Shown: positions 35,380 through 45,224, counted from the first letter of the stretch. The stretch: DNA of 64,000 bases from Mesorhizobium onobrychidis (GCF_024707545.1 NZ_CP062229.1:6863501-6927500), one strand, 5' to 3'. The notes: generated from the letters alone by a model not told the origin. Numbers and translations: made by a program.

Positions 35380-36612
35380 ATGGGAAGAAAAGCGCTCATC
35401 CTGGTTGAAGGTCATAGAGGTAATGGTCCGCTCTACGTCCAAGCGGCTCAGCGTGACGGCCTTCATCCAATTACCCTGGCTGGAGAACCGGCTCAGTACG
35501 AATATCTTGCGGCGGAAAGCATTGAGGCTATTCGTGTTGATACAGGTAATCTCGATGCACTGATCCGCGAATGTTACCGGCTGCGTGATGCGTATGACAT
35601 TGTTGGCATTACTGGCTTTGCGGGTGACGACGAGTCTTTCTCTGCAACAGTCGGCAAGCTCTGCCAGCACTTCGATCTACCCGGCCCGAATCCCGCATCG
35701 ATTGAACGATGCTGCGACAAATTCGTTCAACGTCAGGTTCTCGCGGGGGCTGGCGTTCCAGTACCTGCTTATCGCGTGGCAGAGAATGCGGCGGAGGTGG
35801 AAAGCTTTGCCGCCGAGATCGGCCTGCCGGTGATTCTTAAGCCGGCCCTGGGCAACGGCAGCGTCGGTGTCCGATTGTGCCGCAACGTCGATGAGTTGGC
35901 CGAACATACGAGTTATCTGTTGGGCGGGAAGCACATATGGCGATCTTCGCCGAGGATACTGGTCGAAGAATTCGCACAAGGCCCTTATTATACCGCCGAC
36001 ATCATGGGTAATGAGGTCATTGCGATTGGCGCCGGTGAGTTCGGTCCCCACCCGCATTTCGTTTCTCGTGATCTCACCTATCCGGCCCCGCTGACTGATG
36101 ACGAGCATAATCGTATCGCCGATGTTTCGCTGAGCTCTCTGCGAGCTCTCGGCCTTGGCTGGGGGCCAACGAACATTGAACTTCGGTGGACGAAGCGTGG
36201 CCCAGTCGTCATTGAAGTTAATCCGCGTATGCCGGGTTCGCCCGTTCCTCAACTGGTTCAGCTGGCTTACGGTGTCGATCTCATCACCGAGCACATCAAG
36301 CTTGTCATCGGCGACGAATGGAATTTGCGCAGAAGGCATTCGCAGACTGCGGTCGCGCGGTACCTAGTTGCTGATCGCGATGGCACCCTCGATTGGATCG
36401 ACGGCAGTCGGGCGGCTGCTGTGCCAGGGGTCGCCGAGGTCAAATTCTATATTAGACCCAAGACGCCGATCGTCAGGAAAGGCGATTACCGGGACTGGAT
36501 CGGGCATGTTATCGCCGTCCCACCCAACCGTGCTCGGACCAAGACAATACTTCAGCGTGCTGCCGATTTGATCGATTGTTCGATCACACCATTTGCGAAC
36601 CTTGACGAATAG
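35380..36612 (+). CDS. ATP-grasp ligase (carboxylate-amine ligase type)
   Basis: 410 residues from the ATG at 35380, where MGRKALILVEGHRGNGPLYV begins the PreATP-grasp domain; the longer frame from 35296 adds only basic filler. ATP-binding motifs: KPALGNGSVGVRL (glycine-rich loop), ILVEEFAQGPYYTADIMG, and the metal-binding WGPTNIELRWTKRGPVVIEV, NPRMPGS. The architecture is that of BacD-type amino-acid ligases and related enzymes that join a carboxylate to an amine through an acyl phosphate. It is followed by an aspartokinase stub and a CapA gene, originally part of one locus with the peptide transporter at 50 kb. Substrates unknown. Confidence 0.8.
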   Translation: MGRKALILVEGHRGNGPLYVQAAQRDGLHPITLAGEPAQYEYLAAESIEAIRVDTGNLDALIRECYRLRDAYDIVGITGFAGDDESFSATVGKLCQHFDLPGPNPASIERCCDKFVQRQVLAGAGVPVPAYRVAENAAEVESFAAEIGLPVILKPALGNGSVGVRLCRNVDELAEHTSYLLGGKHIWRSSPRILVEEFAQGPYYTADIMGNEVIAIGAGEFGPHPHFVSRDLTYPAPLTDDEHNRIADVSLSSLRALGLGWGPTNIELRWTKRGPVVIEVNPRMPGSPVPQLVQLAYGVDLITEHIKLVIGDEWNLRRRHSQTAVARYLVADRDGTLDWIDGSRAAAVPGVAEVKFYIRPKTPIVRKGDYRDWIGHVIAVPPNRARTKTILQRAADLIDCSITPFANLDE

Positions 36613-36800
36613 CGGCAATCTCTGGCCCTTGCCGGTTTGCGGGGAGCGGAATTGGGGGCGCATGGATATCAGTGCGCTGCGGATCAGGCTGCGGGAATGG
36701 CGGGTCTCAGAGCAGGCCCGGGTTGTCAAGCGAAGTGAGGATTCGACCCCTTGGAGCATCATCGCACAGCTTGCATTGCCAACAACGCGATTGGTGGAAC

Positions 36801-36955
36801 ATGAACGCGACGGTTCTGAAATTCGGCGGCTCTTCTTTTCTGCATCCCAAAGACTACAGTCGAGTTGCTGCGCACATAGCCGACCGACGGGCGGCTGGCA
36901 AAAACAAAAATCGTTGCCGTGGTCAGCGCAATGTCGGTTACCACATCCGGGCTAT
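36801..36955 (+). pseudogene. Aspartokinase N-terminal stub
   Basis: GGTGGA precedes an ATG that reads MNATVLKFGGSSFLHPKDYS and RVAAHIADRRAAGKNK; a one-base shift then gives KIVAVVSAMSVTTSGL. KFGGSS is the ATP-binding signature of aspartate kinases and related amino-acid kinases. After about 50 codons the gene is cut by an IS5 remnant. It lies 188 bases after the ATP-grasp gene in the same direction and would have made an acyl phosphate of aspartate or a similar acid. Confidence 0.7.
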
Positions 36956-37116
36956 GATGTCAGTCAGCGCTGCCGCAAGCGGATCGAGGAGGTGTTCGGC
37001 TGGATCAAAGCCTCGGCCGGCATGGCCAAGATCAAGCTGCGAGGATGCGCCCGTGTGGGAACCTGGCGGCCTACAATCTGATCCGCTTGCCCAAGCTGCT
37101 GGCAGCGCCGGCATGA
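36956..37116 (+). pseudogene. IS5-family transposase, C-terminal end
   Basis: Reads RCRKRIEEVFGWIKASAGMA, KIKLRG and, after a frameshift, AAYNLIRLPKLLAAPA with a stop at 37114. E in RIEEVFGWIK is the catalytic glutamate of the IS5 DDE domain. The rest of the element is missing on the left. Confidence 0.75.
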
Positions 37117-37439
37117 GCGTCACCGGCCGCTGGCGGATCGTCGCGATGTCCTACTATGCCGGGGACTATCGCGACATGATGGAGCCCGCCTACATTGAGT
37201 TCGCGGCAGATGGCTCCGGCGAATTCGCTTTCGGCTGCGTCACCGGCCAGCTCTTCGGACCGGGCGACGGCAACAATGTCGCCCGCTCCTGGCAAGGCAA
37301 TGACGAAATGGATGAAGCCCAAGGCAATGGCTGGGCCGAAATTCAACCAGACGGCTCCATCAACGGACAAATCTGCTTCCATGGCGGCGATGAAGCAGAC
37401 TTCATCGCCCGCAAGTGGACTTCTTCAACAGCCTGCTAG
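37113..37439 (+). CDS. Small conserved passenger protein of the IS5 element
   Basis: Start ATG overlaps the stop of the IS5 transposase (GCATGA). About 108 residues: MSVTGRWRIVAMSYYAGDYR, DMMEPAYIEFAADGSGEFAF, GCVTGQLFG and later WAEIQPDGSINGQICFHGGD. I have seen this acidic small protein behind rhizobial IS5-type transposases and elsewhere; its function is not known. The end ARKWTSSTAC is out of frame with the usual DFFNSLL, which is readable in the next frame, and joins repeat A at 37436. Confidence 0.6.
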   Translation: MSVTGRWRIVAMSYYAGDYRDMMEPAYIEFAADGSGEFAFGCVTGQLFGPGDGNNVARSWQGNDEMDEAQGNGWAEIQPDGSINGQICFHGGDEADFIARKWTSSTAC

Positions 37440-37751
37440 GGCGAATGCTGCGCGGGGCCTGCGCGTGCACAAGCCTCCGGGGAATGGCAGCCGTGCTATT
37501 TCTCTGAGCCAAGGACGGTTTTCTTCGTATTCAACCATTTGAGGAAGCTATGAATATGTCAGGCGACAATCATTCTCGTCCAGCCCATCGCGTGGATGGA
37601 TACGATACCGTGGGCTCGATTGAAACAAACGTTGCGGACGGCTTCACGATGGTGGCAGTCGGCGACCTCATCGTATCGCGACCGCTCACCAGATACGGAC
37701 ATCCCGGCTTCGATGACATCGTCAAGATCCTTCAGGACGCTGATGTCACGT
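37436..37751 (+). repeat. Direct repeat A (hydrolase 3' end to capA 5' end)
   Basis: Matches 57019-57343 in the same orientation over about 320 bases with scattered differences. It starts with CTAGGGCGAATGCTGCGCGG, the last codons of the serine hydrolase gene that is intact at 55804, and ends within codon 68 or so of capA (GATGTCACGT). Here the capA side is intact and the hydrolase is reduced to its last few codons. Confidence 0.9.
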
Positions 37752-38959
37752 TCGGCAACATGGAAACGCTTATCTTCGATATCCGGTCGTTCAAAGGAAG
37801 TCCGCAGGCTGAGCACGGCGGTTGCTACCACGTCAGCGTGCCAGAACTCGGCCCTGATTTGAGGGCGATGGGCTTCAATCTAATGAGTCGCGCAAATAAT
37901 CATTCCCTCGATTGGGGTCTTGAGGGAATGCGCGAGACGAGCCGGGTGCTTGATGAGAGTGATATTGTTCACGCAGGTGTGGGAGAGAATCTCGCACAGG
38001 CGAGTGCCGCCCGCTTTTTGGAAACCGCACGCGGTCGCGTGGCGATAGTATCGCTTGCCACAACCTTTGCGCCTATGGCTCGGGCGTGCGATCCCGCCGG
38101 CGAGGCGCCTGGCAGACCAGGGCTCAATGCGCTTCGTTTGGCCCATAGCATTGTCCTTCCGCCAGAGATGCTTGAGAGCTTGAGACGGGTGCGTGACGTG
38201 TTGCCAGGCAGTATGGCCAGCGAGAAGGATCCGAGCCGGGTGGTACTCCTTGGGAAGACTTTCAAAGCGGGCGACAAGCCCGATTTTAGTTACGAAGCAG
38301 ATCCGAGCGATGTCGCCGATATCGTACGAAACGTTCGCCGGGGTAAGCAATTCTCCGACTTCTGTATCATCACGAACCATGGCCACGAACCTGATTGGAG
38401 CGAGGAGGTCAGTCAGGGACCTGCAGATTACGAGCAGTCCTTTGCGTGTAAGATGATCGATGCCGGAGCAGACGCATATATCGGGCACGGACCGCATTTG
38501 CTGCGAGGCATCGAAATCTACAAGGGCCGGCCGATATTGTATAGCTTGGGGAATTTCTTCTATGACCACCTGCGGACGCCTGCGGGGGCTGACATGTTTG
38601 AAGCCTACGGCAAAGACCCTCGGATTGACACGGATGCTGAGGTAACGGTCGATGAGGAAGCAAAAGGATATCCGACGCCGGACGGGTTTAGTGGCGCGTT
38701 CGCGGCACCGATATATTACGAAAGCGTCATCGCTGTCAGTCGCTTTGAGCAGAACCAGCTCACTGAATTGAGGCTTTATCCGGTCGAGCTTGGCTTCTCC
38801 AAGAGGTTTGCTAATCGCGGCATCCCGCGGCTGGCGAGCGGGCAACAGGGAAGAGCCATTCTGGAGCGAATGCAGAAGCTCTCGGAGCCGTTTGGGACCG
38901 AAATAGCCATCGAGAACGACGTTGGAGTCATCAGATTGACGCCGGGCTCGCCGCGATGA
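37550..38959 (+). CDS. CapA/PgsA-family metallophosphatase-like protein
   Basis: 469 residues; GAGGAAG stands before the ATG at 37550, and MSGD two codons later is an alternative start. Motifs of the calcineurin-like CapA family: AVGDLIVSRPL (metal Asp), TFGNMETLI (Asn, Glu), RANNHSLDWGLEGM (NNH), IITNHGHEPDW and GHGPHLLRGIEIYKGRPILY (His). CapA (PgsA) proteins accompany poly-gamma-glutamate synthesis, but many homologues lie in amino-acid or peptide catabolic loci. There is no membrane anchor or signal peptide, so it is probably cytoplasmic, unlike capsule CapA. Its neighbour in the duplicate locus is an amidase-like hydrolase. Confidence 0.85.
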   Translation: MNMSGDNHSRPAHRVDGYDTVGSIETNVADGFTMVAVGDLIVSRPLTRYGHPGFDDIVKILQDADVTFGNMETLIFDIRSFKGSPQAEHGGCYHVSVPELGPDLRAMGFNLMSRANNHSLDWGLEGMRETSRVLDESDIVHAGVGENLAQASAARFLETARGRVAIVSLATTFAPMARACDPAGEAPGRPGLNALRLAHSIVLPPEMLESLRRVRDVLPGSMASEKDPSRVVLLGKTFKAGDKPDFSYEADPSDVADIVRNVRRGKQFSDFCIITNHGHEPDWSEEVSQGPADYEQSFACKMIDAGADAYIGHGPHLLRGIEIYKGRPILYSLGNFFYDHLRTPAGADMFEAYGKDPRIDTDAEVTVDEEAKGYPTPDGFSGAFAAPIYYESVIAVSRFEQNQLTELRLYPVELGFSKRFANRGIPRLASGQQGRAILERMQKLSEPFGTEIAIENDVGVIRLTPGSPR

Positions 38960-39104
38960 CGCAGCTCGGCTGCGCCAATTGAATCGTATCGGCTCGCCAA
39001 ACCGATTGCTTGGGCTGGCGAACTACTTTTTGGGCACTTACGCCTGGCTGGATCGAGCCGTCTATGCGCACCCGAGGACTGATTCAGGGGTCGTGACGTG
39101 CCAG

Positions 39105-39629
39105 GGCATTGCCGGTTGTCGGCACGCTGATCGCGTTCATCGAAGACGAGAACAATGAGCTCATCCCGCCCCTTGCGAGAACCCCGCTTCTTCCCCTGAT
39201 CGGGCAGTTGCGGGAGATTCACGAGAAGGTTGGCGAGATAGATCGCCAAATTCATGCCTGGCATCGCTCGAGTGAACTGAGCCGGCGCCTCGAGACGATG
39301 CCCGGAATTGGCCCTATCACCGCCAGCGCGATCACCATAAGCGTGACGGACGCGTCGCTCTTCAAATCCGGCCGGCAGTTAGCGGCATGGATAGGTTGGT
39401 GCCGCGGCAGAACTCCTCGGGCGGCAAGGACCGCCTCGGCCGGATTCGCAAGCAGGGTGATCCCAATCTCCGCCGCCTTCTCGTGGTCGGAGCCCATGCT
39501 GCGCTCCGATTTTGCGGCAAGGGCAAAGCGGCGCCTACCCGCTGGGCTGCCGAGCTTCTGACAAAGAAGCCTTATAATGTCGTCGCCGTTGCACTCGCGA
39601 ACAAAATGGCGCGGACATTTGGGTTCTGA
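39105..39629 (+). pseudogene. IS110-family (IS1111-like) transposase, 3' half
   Basis: Reads LIAFIEDENNELIPPLARTP, LIGQLREIHEKVGEIDRQIH and ETMPGIGPITASAITISVTD. After a frameshift near 39395 comes RLVPRQNSSGGKDRLGRIRK to ANKMARTFGF. It is a relative, not an identical copy, of the intact element at 30993. Its 5' half is missing. Confidence 0.8.
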
Positions 39630-39671
39630 TGATCACCGGCAAACTCGTTGAAGCTTCGGCGGCCGCGTGAC

Positions 39672-39758
39672 GCGACCGCCGAGGATGCAGAGATTGGTGA
39701 TGTGCTGATGGTATGATGGTCGAGCTGGATCGGACAAACCCGCTCAGTGGGTGCCGCT
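39672..39758 (+). ncRNA. Conserved 3' non-coding end of the truncated IS110-family copy
   Basis: Aligns with 32016-32116: GAGGATGC, GGTGATGTGCTGATGGTATG, GGATCGGACAAACCCGCT and CAGTGGGTGCCGCT. After CCGCT the two loci diverge, which marks the element end. Candidate second guide-RNA locus, or simply the terminal sequence needed for recombination. Confidence 0.4.
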
Positions 39759-40276
39759 TTTCCTCCCTGAATGACATTTGTTTCCAGTGTGCACTTGCCG
39801 ATCGGATAAACCGTGTTTAGGGCTGCTGCCGACTGTGATCTCTCGTTGTGATTGTCTCTGATTGCCTTTCCGATTCAGACGAGGTCGCGGGGGATCGTCT
39901 TCGATCACGACTTGCAGAAGATTCGCTCGCACTTTCGAAAGCGTCGAAGTTAAACTTCAGTTGAAAGGCCGACTTGGTGGCGGTCATAACTGCCCGCCCC
40001 TCCACCGCTGTCTGCCAGGCTCCGCGGCCCCGCTCATATCGGAAGTAGGCTTCCGTGCGGGCCGATTGCGCGTTTCGGTAATTCCCGGACACCCTTTTCG
40101 CTAAATCCCGGACTCCACCATTAGCGGAACCCCTGTCCGGCTTTTGCGAAATGCGCAGGCCGATGTCGGCGACCGAATAGATCAGGTGCTTTTTAGAGGT
40201 ATCCCCACGGTGACGGCCGCCTTGCTGAGGTAGGGTGAAGGCTGCAAGTCCTAGTGCAAGCACTAGGAGTAGCCCT
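39759..40276. other. No gene recognised
   Basis: The minus-strand frame 39817-40263 is open but low in recognisable content. The last ~70 bases are the left end of the IS66 element (TATCCCCACGGTGACGG). Confidence 0.35.
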
Positions 40277-40672
40277 GTGACGAAGCATCAGATTGGAGTG
40301 ATCACGTCGGTCGAGCGGCGCCGGCGCTGGTCTCGGGAGGAGAAGGAGCGGCTGGTCGCGGCGACGTTTGAGGCTGGGGTCAGTGTTTCCGAGATCGCTC
40401 GATCGGCCGGGATTCATGGGAGCCAGCTTTGCCGGTGGCGCAAGGAGCTCTGTCAGATCTCTGCGCCGTCAGTGCCACAGCTTGTTGCAGTGGAGGTCGT
40501 CGAGGCGCGGCCGGCGCCGCAGCCGCCTGCGCAGCAACCACCGATATCGCGACAGCGCAAGAAGAGCAGCACGGTGACGATCGAGCTTGGCGGCGCCCGT
40601 CGGCTGCGGATTGAGAGTGATATCGATACCGAAGCGCTCGGCCGGATCCTGGATGTGCTGGAGCGGCGATGA
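40277..40672 (+). CDS. tnpA: IS66-family TnpA
   Basis: 131 residues from the GTG at 40277 (TKHQIGVITSVERRRRWSRE). The HTH reads VSVSEIARSAGIHGSQLCRW with RKEL after it, and TVTIELGGARRLRIESDID near the end is the conserved C-terminal motif of IS66 TnpA. The stop overlaps tnpB (ATGA at 40669). TnpA is a required accessory protein of IS66 transposition. Intact. Confidence 0.85.
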   Translation: MTKHQIGVITSVERRRRWSREEKERLVAATFEAGVSVSEIARSAGIHGSQLCRWRKELCQISAPSVPQLVAVEVVEARPAPQPPAQQPPISRQRKKSSTVTIELGGARRLRIESDIDTEALGRILDVLERR

Positions 40673-41031
40673 TCCCGGTCCCGAGCGGCGTGAAGGTGTG
40701 GCTCGCCACTGGTTATACGGACATGCGCAAGGGTTTCCCCGGCCTCGCATTGATGGTGCAGGAGACGTTGAAGCGCGATCCGCATGCCGGCGATCTTTAT
40801 GTCTTCCGCGGCCGCAGCGGCAATCTGATCAAGATCATCGGGCATGATGGGCTCGGCATGTCGCTGTATGCAAAACGGCTCGAGAAGGGCCGGTTTCTAT
40901 GGCCGTCGCCGGCGGACGGTACGGTTTCCATATCACCGGCGCAACTCGCATCGACTGGCGGATGCCGCAAAAAACCTGCATCCGAGCTCGGCGGGATGAG
41001 CAAAATCGTTGGCATGGAGGAGCGAATATGA
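40669..41031 (+). pseudogene. tnpB: IS66-family TnpB with damaged C-terminus
   Basis: MIPVPSGVKVWLATGYTDMR, KGFPGLALMVQETLKRDPHA and LYVFRGRSGNLIKIIGHDG, LYAKRLEKGRFLWP are the usual TnpB sequence. After ISPAQLA a small deletion with a frame change replaces the normal end (IDWRMPQKT is visible in another frame). The protein would have a wrong C-terminus and is probably inactive. Confidence 0.8.
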
Positions 41032-41043
41032 TTCCATCGCGCC

Positions 41044-42740
41044 ATGACCGATGCGGCCGATCAGCTTCCTGATGATCTTGCCAGTGCGCACGCGATGATC
41101 CTCGCGGAGCGTGCCGCCCGCCGCGAGGCGCAAGCTCTCGCTGCCCGCGCGCAAGCCGTGAACTCGCACTCGCCCAGCACCAGCCGCTGAACCGACAAAG
41201 CGAGCGCTATGCCCGCGAGGGCATCGACCTCAGCCTCTCCACACTGGCCGACCAGGTCGGAGCCTGTGCCGCGGCGCTGAATCCGGTGCATGCGCTGATC
41301 GAGACGCATGTGCTTGCCGCCGAGCGGCTTCATGGAGACGACACCACAGTGCCGATCCTGGCCCGCGGCAAGACCGATACGGGCCGCATTTGGACCTATG
41401 TCAGGGATGACCGGCCGTTCGGCGGGCAATCGCCGCCGGCGGCACTTTACTATGCCTCGCGCGATCGGCGGCAGGAACATCCCGAGCGACATCTGAAGAC
41501 CTTTAGCGGCATTCTGCAGGCCGACGCCTATGGCGGCTATAACCCGCTGTTCAAAGTGGGCCGCGATCCCGGTCCGCTCACCCAGGCGCTGTGCTGGGCG
41601 CATGCGCGTCGCAAATTCTTCGTGCTCGCCGACATCGCTACCAATGCCAAGCGCGGCAAGGATGCCGCACCAATCTCCCCGATCGCGTTCGAGGCAGTCA
41701 AACGAATGGACCTGCTGTTTGATATCGAGCGCGACATCAACGGTCTTGCCGCCGACGAACGACTGCAACGACGCCAGCAGGAAAGCCGGCCAATCGCAGA
41801 GGCGCTTGAGGAATGGATGCGGAGCGAGCGGGCAAAACTGTCCCGAAGCTCTCCGGTTGCTGAGCCAATCGACTATGTGCTGAAGCGCTGGGACGGCTTC
41901 ACGTCCTTCCTCAGCGACGGCCGGATTTGTCTGACCAACGACGCCGCCGAACGTGCGCTGCGTGGCTTTGCATCTCGGGGTCATTCTGCCCATGTTGGGC
42001 AGGAGGTCGAGGTCCATTACCGTTGGCACCCGTATTTCGGACGTCGGCTTCGCTGCGAGAACAGCGAAGAGCGCGCCAACGGCCGGATCATTCATCTCGT
42101 CGTCGCGCCCGGGCATGTCATTACCGCTTCGGCCTGGATGATCGATCCCGTGGCTTGCGCGGCGATGGACCTGGGCTCCCCGCGCGTATCGCTTGCCGCG
42201 CTGCTTGAGCTTCACAAGCTCTTGATCGAACGCCGTTTCCGGCGAGGCTCTCCGGATGGCTTCACCATCGCGGAGGCGCAACATGAGAACCCTGCCACCC
42301 CCGACACGATCTCTCGTGGTCGTTCGCCAACTCAGCTTGCCGCTCGACTATCGCTGCGCACGGTGCACAAGATCAGCGGCTATCGTTCTTCCGACAAGAG
42401 TGGCGAGTGGCTCACCATGTCGGATGCCGCCGCGAAGCTCGGCGTGTCGCACGTCAAAATCCGCCGGTTCATCAGGGATGGCCTCTTACCCGCCGAGCAG
42501 GTCATGCGCGGCGCGCCCTACCAGATCCGCGCCAGCGACTCGAAGACGAACGGATCAAGGCCGATTTGGCGCGCAATACTCCGCGTCGCATCCACGACGA
42601 CAACCCGGAATCGCTGTTTTCCGCCGTTTGAAAAGGAGGTGCATAATGAATCAGTCTTCGCCCTCGGCAGGAAAGCTTGGCTGTTGCAGGCTCCGAGCGC
42701 GGTGCCGATCGGGCCGCCTTCATGGCGACGCTGATCAACA
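41044..42740 (+). pseudogene. tnpC: IS66-family TnpC transposase, deleted and interrupted
   Basis: The start MTDAADQLPDDLASAHAMIL is followed by a break near 41165: the leucine zipper and zinc finger are deleted, and the frame resumes at HQPLNRQSERYAREGIDLSL. The DDE part is present (ERLHGDDTTVPILARGKTDT, SGILQADAYGGYNPLF, CWAHARRKFF, LTNDAAERALRGFA). At about 41968 it is interrupted by serine-recombinase-module sequence and resumes at 42655 as LGRKAWL. The last ~30 residues of the normal protein are lost. Confidence 0.8.
41975..42650 (+). mobile_element. Remnant of a serine-recombinase module inside tnpC
   Basis: First a DUF5372-like small protein: VHYRWHPYFGRRLRCENSEE, then ITASAWMIDPVACAAMDLGS and ALLELHKLLIERRFRRGSPD. 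Then the C-terminal HTH end of a large serine recombinase: GEWLTMSDAAAKLGVSHVKI, RRFIRDGLLPAEQVMRGAPY, and after a frame change EDERIKADLARNTPRRIHDD with a stop at 42629. The recombinase body is deleted. The tnpC sequence on both sides shows that the module inserted into IS66. Confidence 0.65.
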
Positions 42741-42744
42741 GCGC

Positions 42745-43130
42745 CTTATGCCGCGCGCGGCATAATGCAGAGCGTTTTTAGCTTGGCGTCGCGGAGAAAG
42801 GCGGTGGCTAGAGCGCGCTGAGATGGATCGCGACGGTGAGCTAAAAACGTGTTGGACTAAGCCGCCGGCACGGGTGGCCGCTATGGGCGTTCAATCAGGC
42901 CGTGGCCATGAACAGGCATGGCGTGGGCGCGGATGCGGTCGTGGACGCAGCGATTGCAGGGGTCGTGTGCGCCGAAAGCGGCACAGATATAGGTTCGGCA
43001 AAGTGAGGACCGGCGTCGCGCCTTGCCCGGCAAAGGCAGCCGGGGGTGACGGCGCGCAGCTTCGCGGACCGACTCGGTTTTCCGGCCGAACGGCTCGTGC
43101 GATGCGGTGACTGCGAAAGCGGAGCGGTTC
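42745..43130. other. No gene recognised
   Basis: Lies between the interrupted IS66 and the end of the IS91-type element. It starts with a short palindrome (GCCGCGCGCGGC at 42749). Frame NRHGVGADAVVDAAIAG near 42910 is not identifiable. Confidence 0.3.
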
Positions 43131-43132
43131 TT

Positions 43133-44332
43133 TCATGAGGTATCCCAGTATGGCGGGGGTCCAGTGGCGCCGTCGAAGATATCGACGATGATCATCTGGC
43201 CTTGACGACAGGCGGGGCATTGCCTGAGGGAATGACCGGTGAGATCCTCATAGCGGTCGCGGTAATCCCTTTCGGAAGAGCCATCCGACGGCTCTGGAAC
43301 CGGCATGCCGAGCAGGTCGCGGCAGTGGGCGAGCTTTTGCGCGCGGTAGCGATTGCCGAGGAAGCCGTAGTAGCGGATGCGATGAAAGCCCTCGGGCAGG
43401 ACGTGCAACAAGAAGCGGCGAATGAACTCGTCGGACGCGACGGTCATGACCTTCTGCCGATTGCCGTGCCGGTAGTCCTTCCAGCGGAAACGAACGGCGT
43501 TGTCCTCGATATCGATGAGGCGGTTGTTGGAGATGGCGACGCGGTGCGTATAGCGCCCGACATAGTCGAGCACCTGGGCAGGTCCGGCGAAGGGCGGTTT
43601 GGCAAAGACGACCCACTCAGCCTTTCGTAGCGGCGCCAAATAGCGCCGGAAGGCGTCGCGCTCGCTCAGGTGCTGCGGGCCAGAGAAAAACTGCAACTGG
43701 CCGGCGTCGAAGGCTTTCTCCAGGTGCTCCAGAAACAATCGTCGGAACAGGCGTGAGAGCACCCGGACCGGCAAGAAGAAGCCGGGCTTGCAGGCGATCC
43801 ACCGACGACCGTCGGCAGACAGGCCGCCGCCGGCGACGACGCAGTGCAGATGCGGATGATGAAGCAGGTTCTGGCCCCAGCTGTGCAGCACGGCGAAGAA
43901 GCCGATCTCGGCGCCCAGGTGCTTGGGATCGGCGGCGATGGTGCGCAGGGTCTCGGCGGCGGCGCGGAAGAGCAGGCCGTAGACGAGAGCCTTGTTGTGA
44001 TAGGCGATGGCGGCAATGTCGCCGGGCAGCGTGAAGACGACGTGAAAGTATTGCGTGTCGAGGAGCTCGGCGCGACGATCCTCCAGCCATTGCGCGCGAG
44101 CCACCGATTGGCAGCGGGGGCAATGCCTGTCGCGGCAGCTGTTGAAGGCGATGCGCCGGTGGCCGCATTGATCGCATGCTTCGACATGCCCGCCGAGCGC
44201 GGCGGTCCGGCACAGTTCGATCGCCGTCATGACGCGGCGCTGGGCGGTCGACAGCGACGCGTCATGCTGCTCGCGATAGGCTTCGCCGTAGCAGCGGAAG
44301 ATATCCGCCACTTCCGGCCCCGAGCGGGCCAT
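43133..44332 (-). CDS. IS91-family HUH transposase, full length
   Basis: 399 residues. N-terminal zinc finger CDQCGHRRIAF with CRDRHCPRCQS; the HUH metal site is HHPHLHCVVAGGG, and the catalytic tyrosines are in LDYVGRYTHRVAISNNRL. IRYYGFLGNRYRAQKL and a C-terminal Cys pair (CPACRQGQM) follow. I chose the ATG at 44332; longer frames upstream overlap the recombinase gene. Rolling-circle transposition of this family can carry along DNA next to one end. Confidence 0.9.
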   Translation of the reverse strand: MARSGPEVADIFRCYGEAYREQHDASLSTAQRRVMTAIELCRTAALGGHVEACDQCGHRRIAFNSCRDRHCPRCQSVARAQWLEDRRAELLDTQYFHVVFTLPGDIAAIAYHNKALVYGLLFRAAAETLRTIAADPKHLGAEIGFFAVLHSWGQNLLHHPHLHCVVAGGGLSADGRRWIACKPGFFLPVRVLSRLFRRLFLEHLEKAFDAGQLQFFSGPQHLSERDAFRRYLAPLRKAEWVVFAKPPFAGPAQVLDYVGRYTHRVAISNNRLIDIEDNAVRFRWKDYRHGNRQKVMTVASDEFIRRFLLHVLPEGFHRIRYYGFLGNRYRAQKLAHCRDLLGMPVPEPSDGSSERDYRDRYEDLTGHSLRQCPACRQGQMIIVDIFDGATGPPPYWDTS

Positions 44333-44342
44333 CGGCGCGAGC

Positions 44343-45224
44343 TCAGAAGTACTGAGGCTTGGCGGCCGGCGGCACGGTGGGCGCCGGACGCGGTAAGAGC
44401 TCGAAGGGGCTCGATGTGGCGCAGACCTTGTTGGTGGCAATCCGCAGGTAATGGGCGGTGGTCGCGAGGCTGCGGTGACCGAGCAGCAGTTGAATGGTGC
44501 GCACGTCGGCGCCGGCCTCCAACAGATGGACGGCGAAGGCGTGCCGCAAACTGTGCGGCGTGACCGGTTTGGACAAGCCGGAGAGGTCGCACGCTTTCGC
44601 GCAGGCCTGTCCCACCGCACCCCTGGTGATCGGCTGGCCGGCACGATCGCCGGGGAAGAGCCACGCCTTTGGCCGCCGCAGCTTCCAATAGTCACGCAGG
44701 ATCTCCAGCAGCTTGGGCGACAGCATCACGTAACGGTCCTTCTGGCCTTTGCCCTGCTCGACGCGGATGACCATTCTCTGGCTGTCGATGCCCGTGGGCT
44801 TTAGCTGAACCGCTTCCGAGATGCGCAAGCCGGCGGCATAGCAAGTGGTCAGGATGGCGTGGTGTTTGACGTCGAGGACGCAGCCGAGGAACCGCTGAAC
44901 TTCCTCGGCACTGAGGATGATCGGCAGCTTCTGCGGCTTCTTGGGAAGCGGCAGGACCTCTTCAGGCGCCCAATCCCTCTCGAGCGTCACACTGTAGAGA
45001 AAGCGCAGCGCCGCAATTGCTGTGTGGATCGAACCAGGCGACAGCTTCTTCTCGTTGGTCAGATAGACCTGATAGGTCCGAATATCCTCGCGCCCGAGCA
45101 AGTCCGGCGACTTGCCGAAGTGACGCGCATACAGCGACACCTGCTGAAGATAGGAGAGTTGGGTGTTGAGCGCGAGGTTGCGCACCTCCATGTCCTCGCT
45201 CATGCGCTGGCGAAGTTGGGTCAT
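44343..45224 (-). CDS. Tyrosine recombinase of the IS91-type element (copy 2)
   Basis: Same 293-residue product as 8636-9517, with the complete catalytic set (GLRISEAV, HSLRHAF, LLGHRS, TAHYL). AAAGGAGC precedes the ATG at 45224. Here the partner transposase is complete, so this copy could be the source of the truncated one. Confidence 0.9.
   Translation of the reverse strand: MTQLRQRMSEDMEVRNLALNTQLSYLQQVSLYARHFGKSPDLLGREDIRTYQVYLTNEKKLSPGSIHTAIAALRFLYSVTLERDWAPEEVLPLPKKPQKLPIILSAEEVQRFLGCVLDVKHHAILTTCYAAGLRISEAVQLKPTGIDSQRMVIRVEQGKGQKDRYVMLSPKLLEILRDYWKLRRPKAWLFPGDRAGQPITRGAVGQACAKACDLSGLSKPVTPHSLRHAFAVHLLEAGADVRTIQLLLGHRSLATTAHYLRIATNKVCATSSPFELLPRPAPTVPPAAKPQYF

Noticed and set aside
41061..42284. 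407-residue minus-strand open frame
   Set aside because: It lies antisense to the IS66 transposase gene and has no family motif; a by-product of GC-rich codon use.
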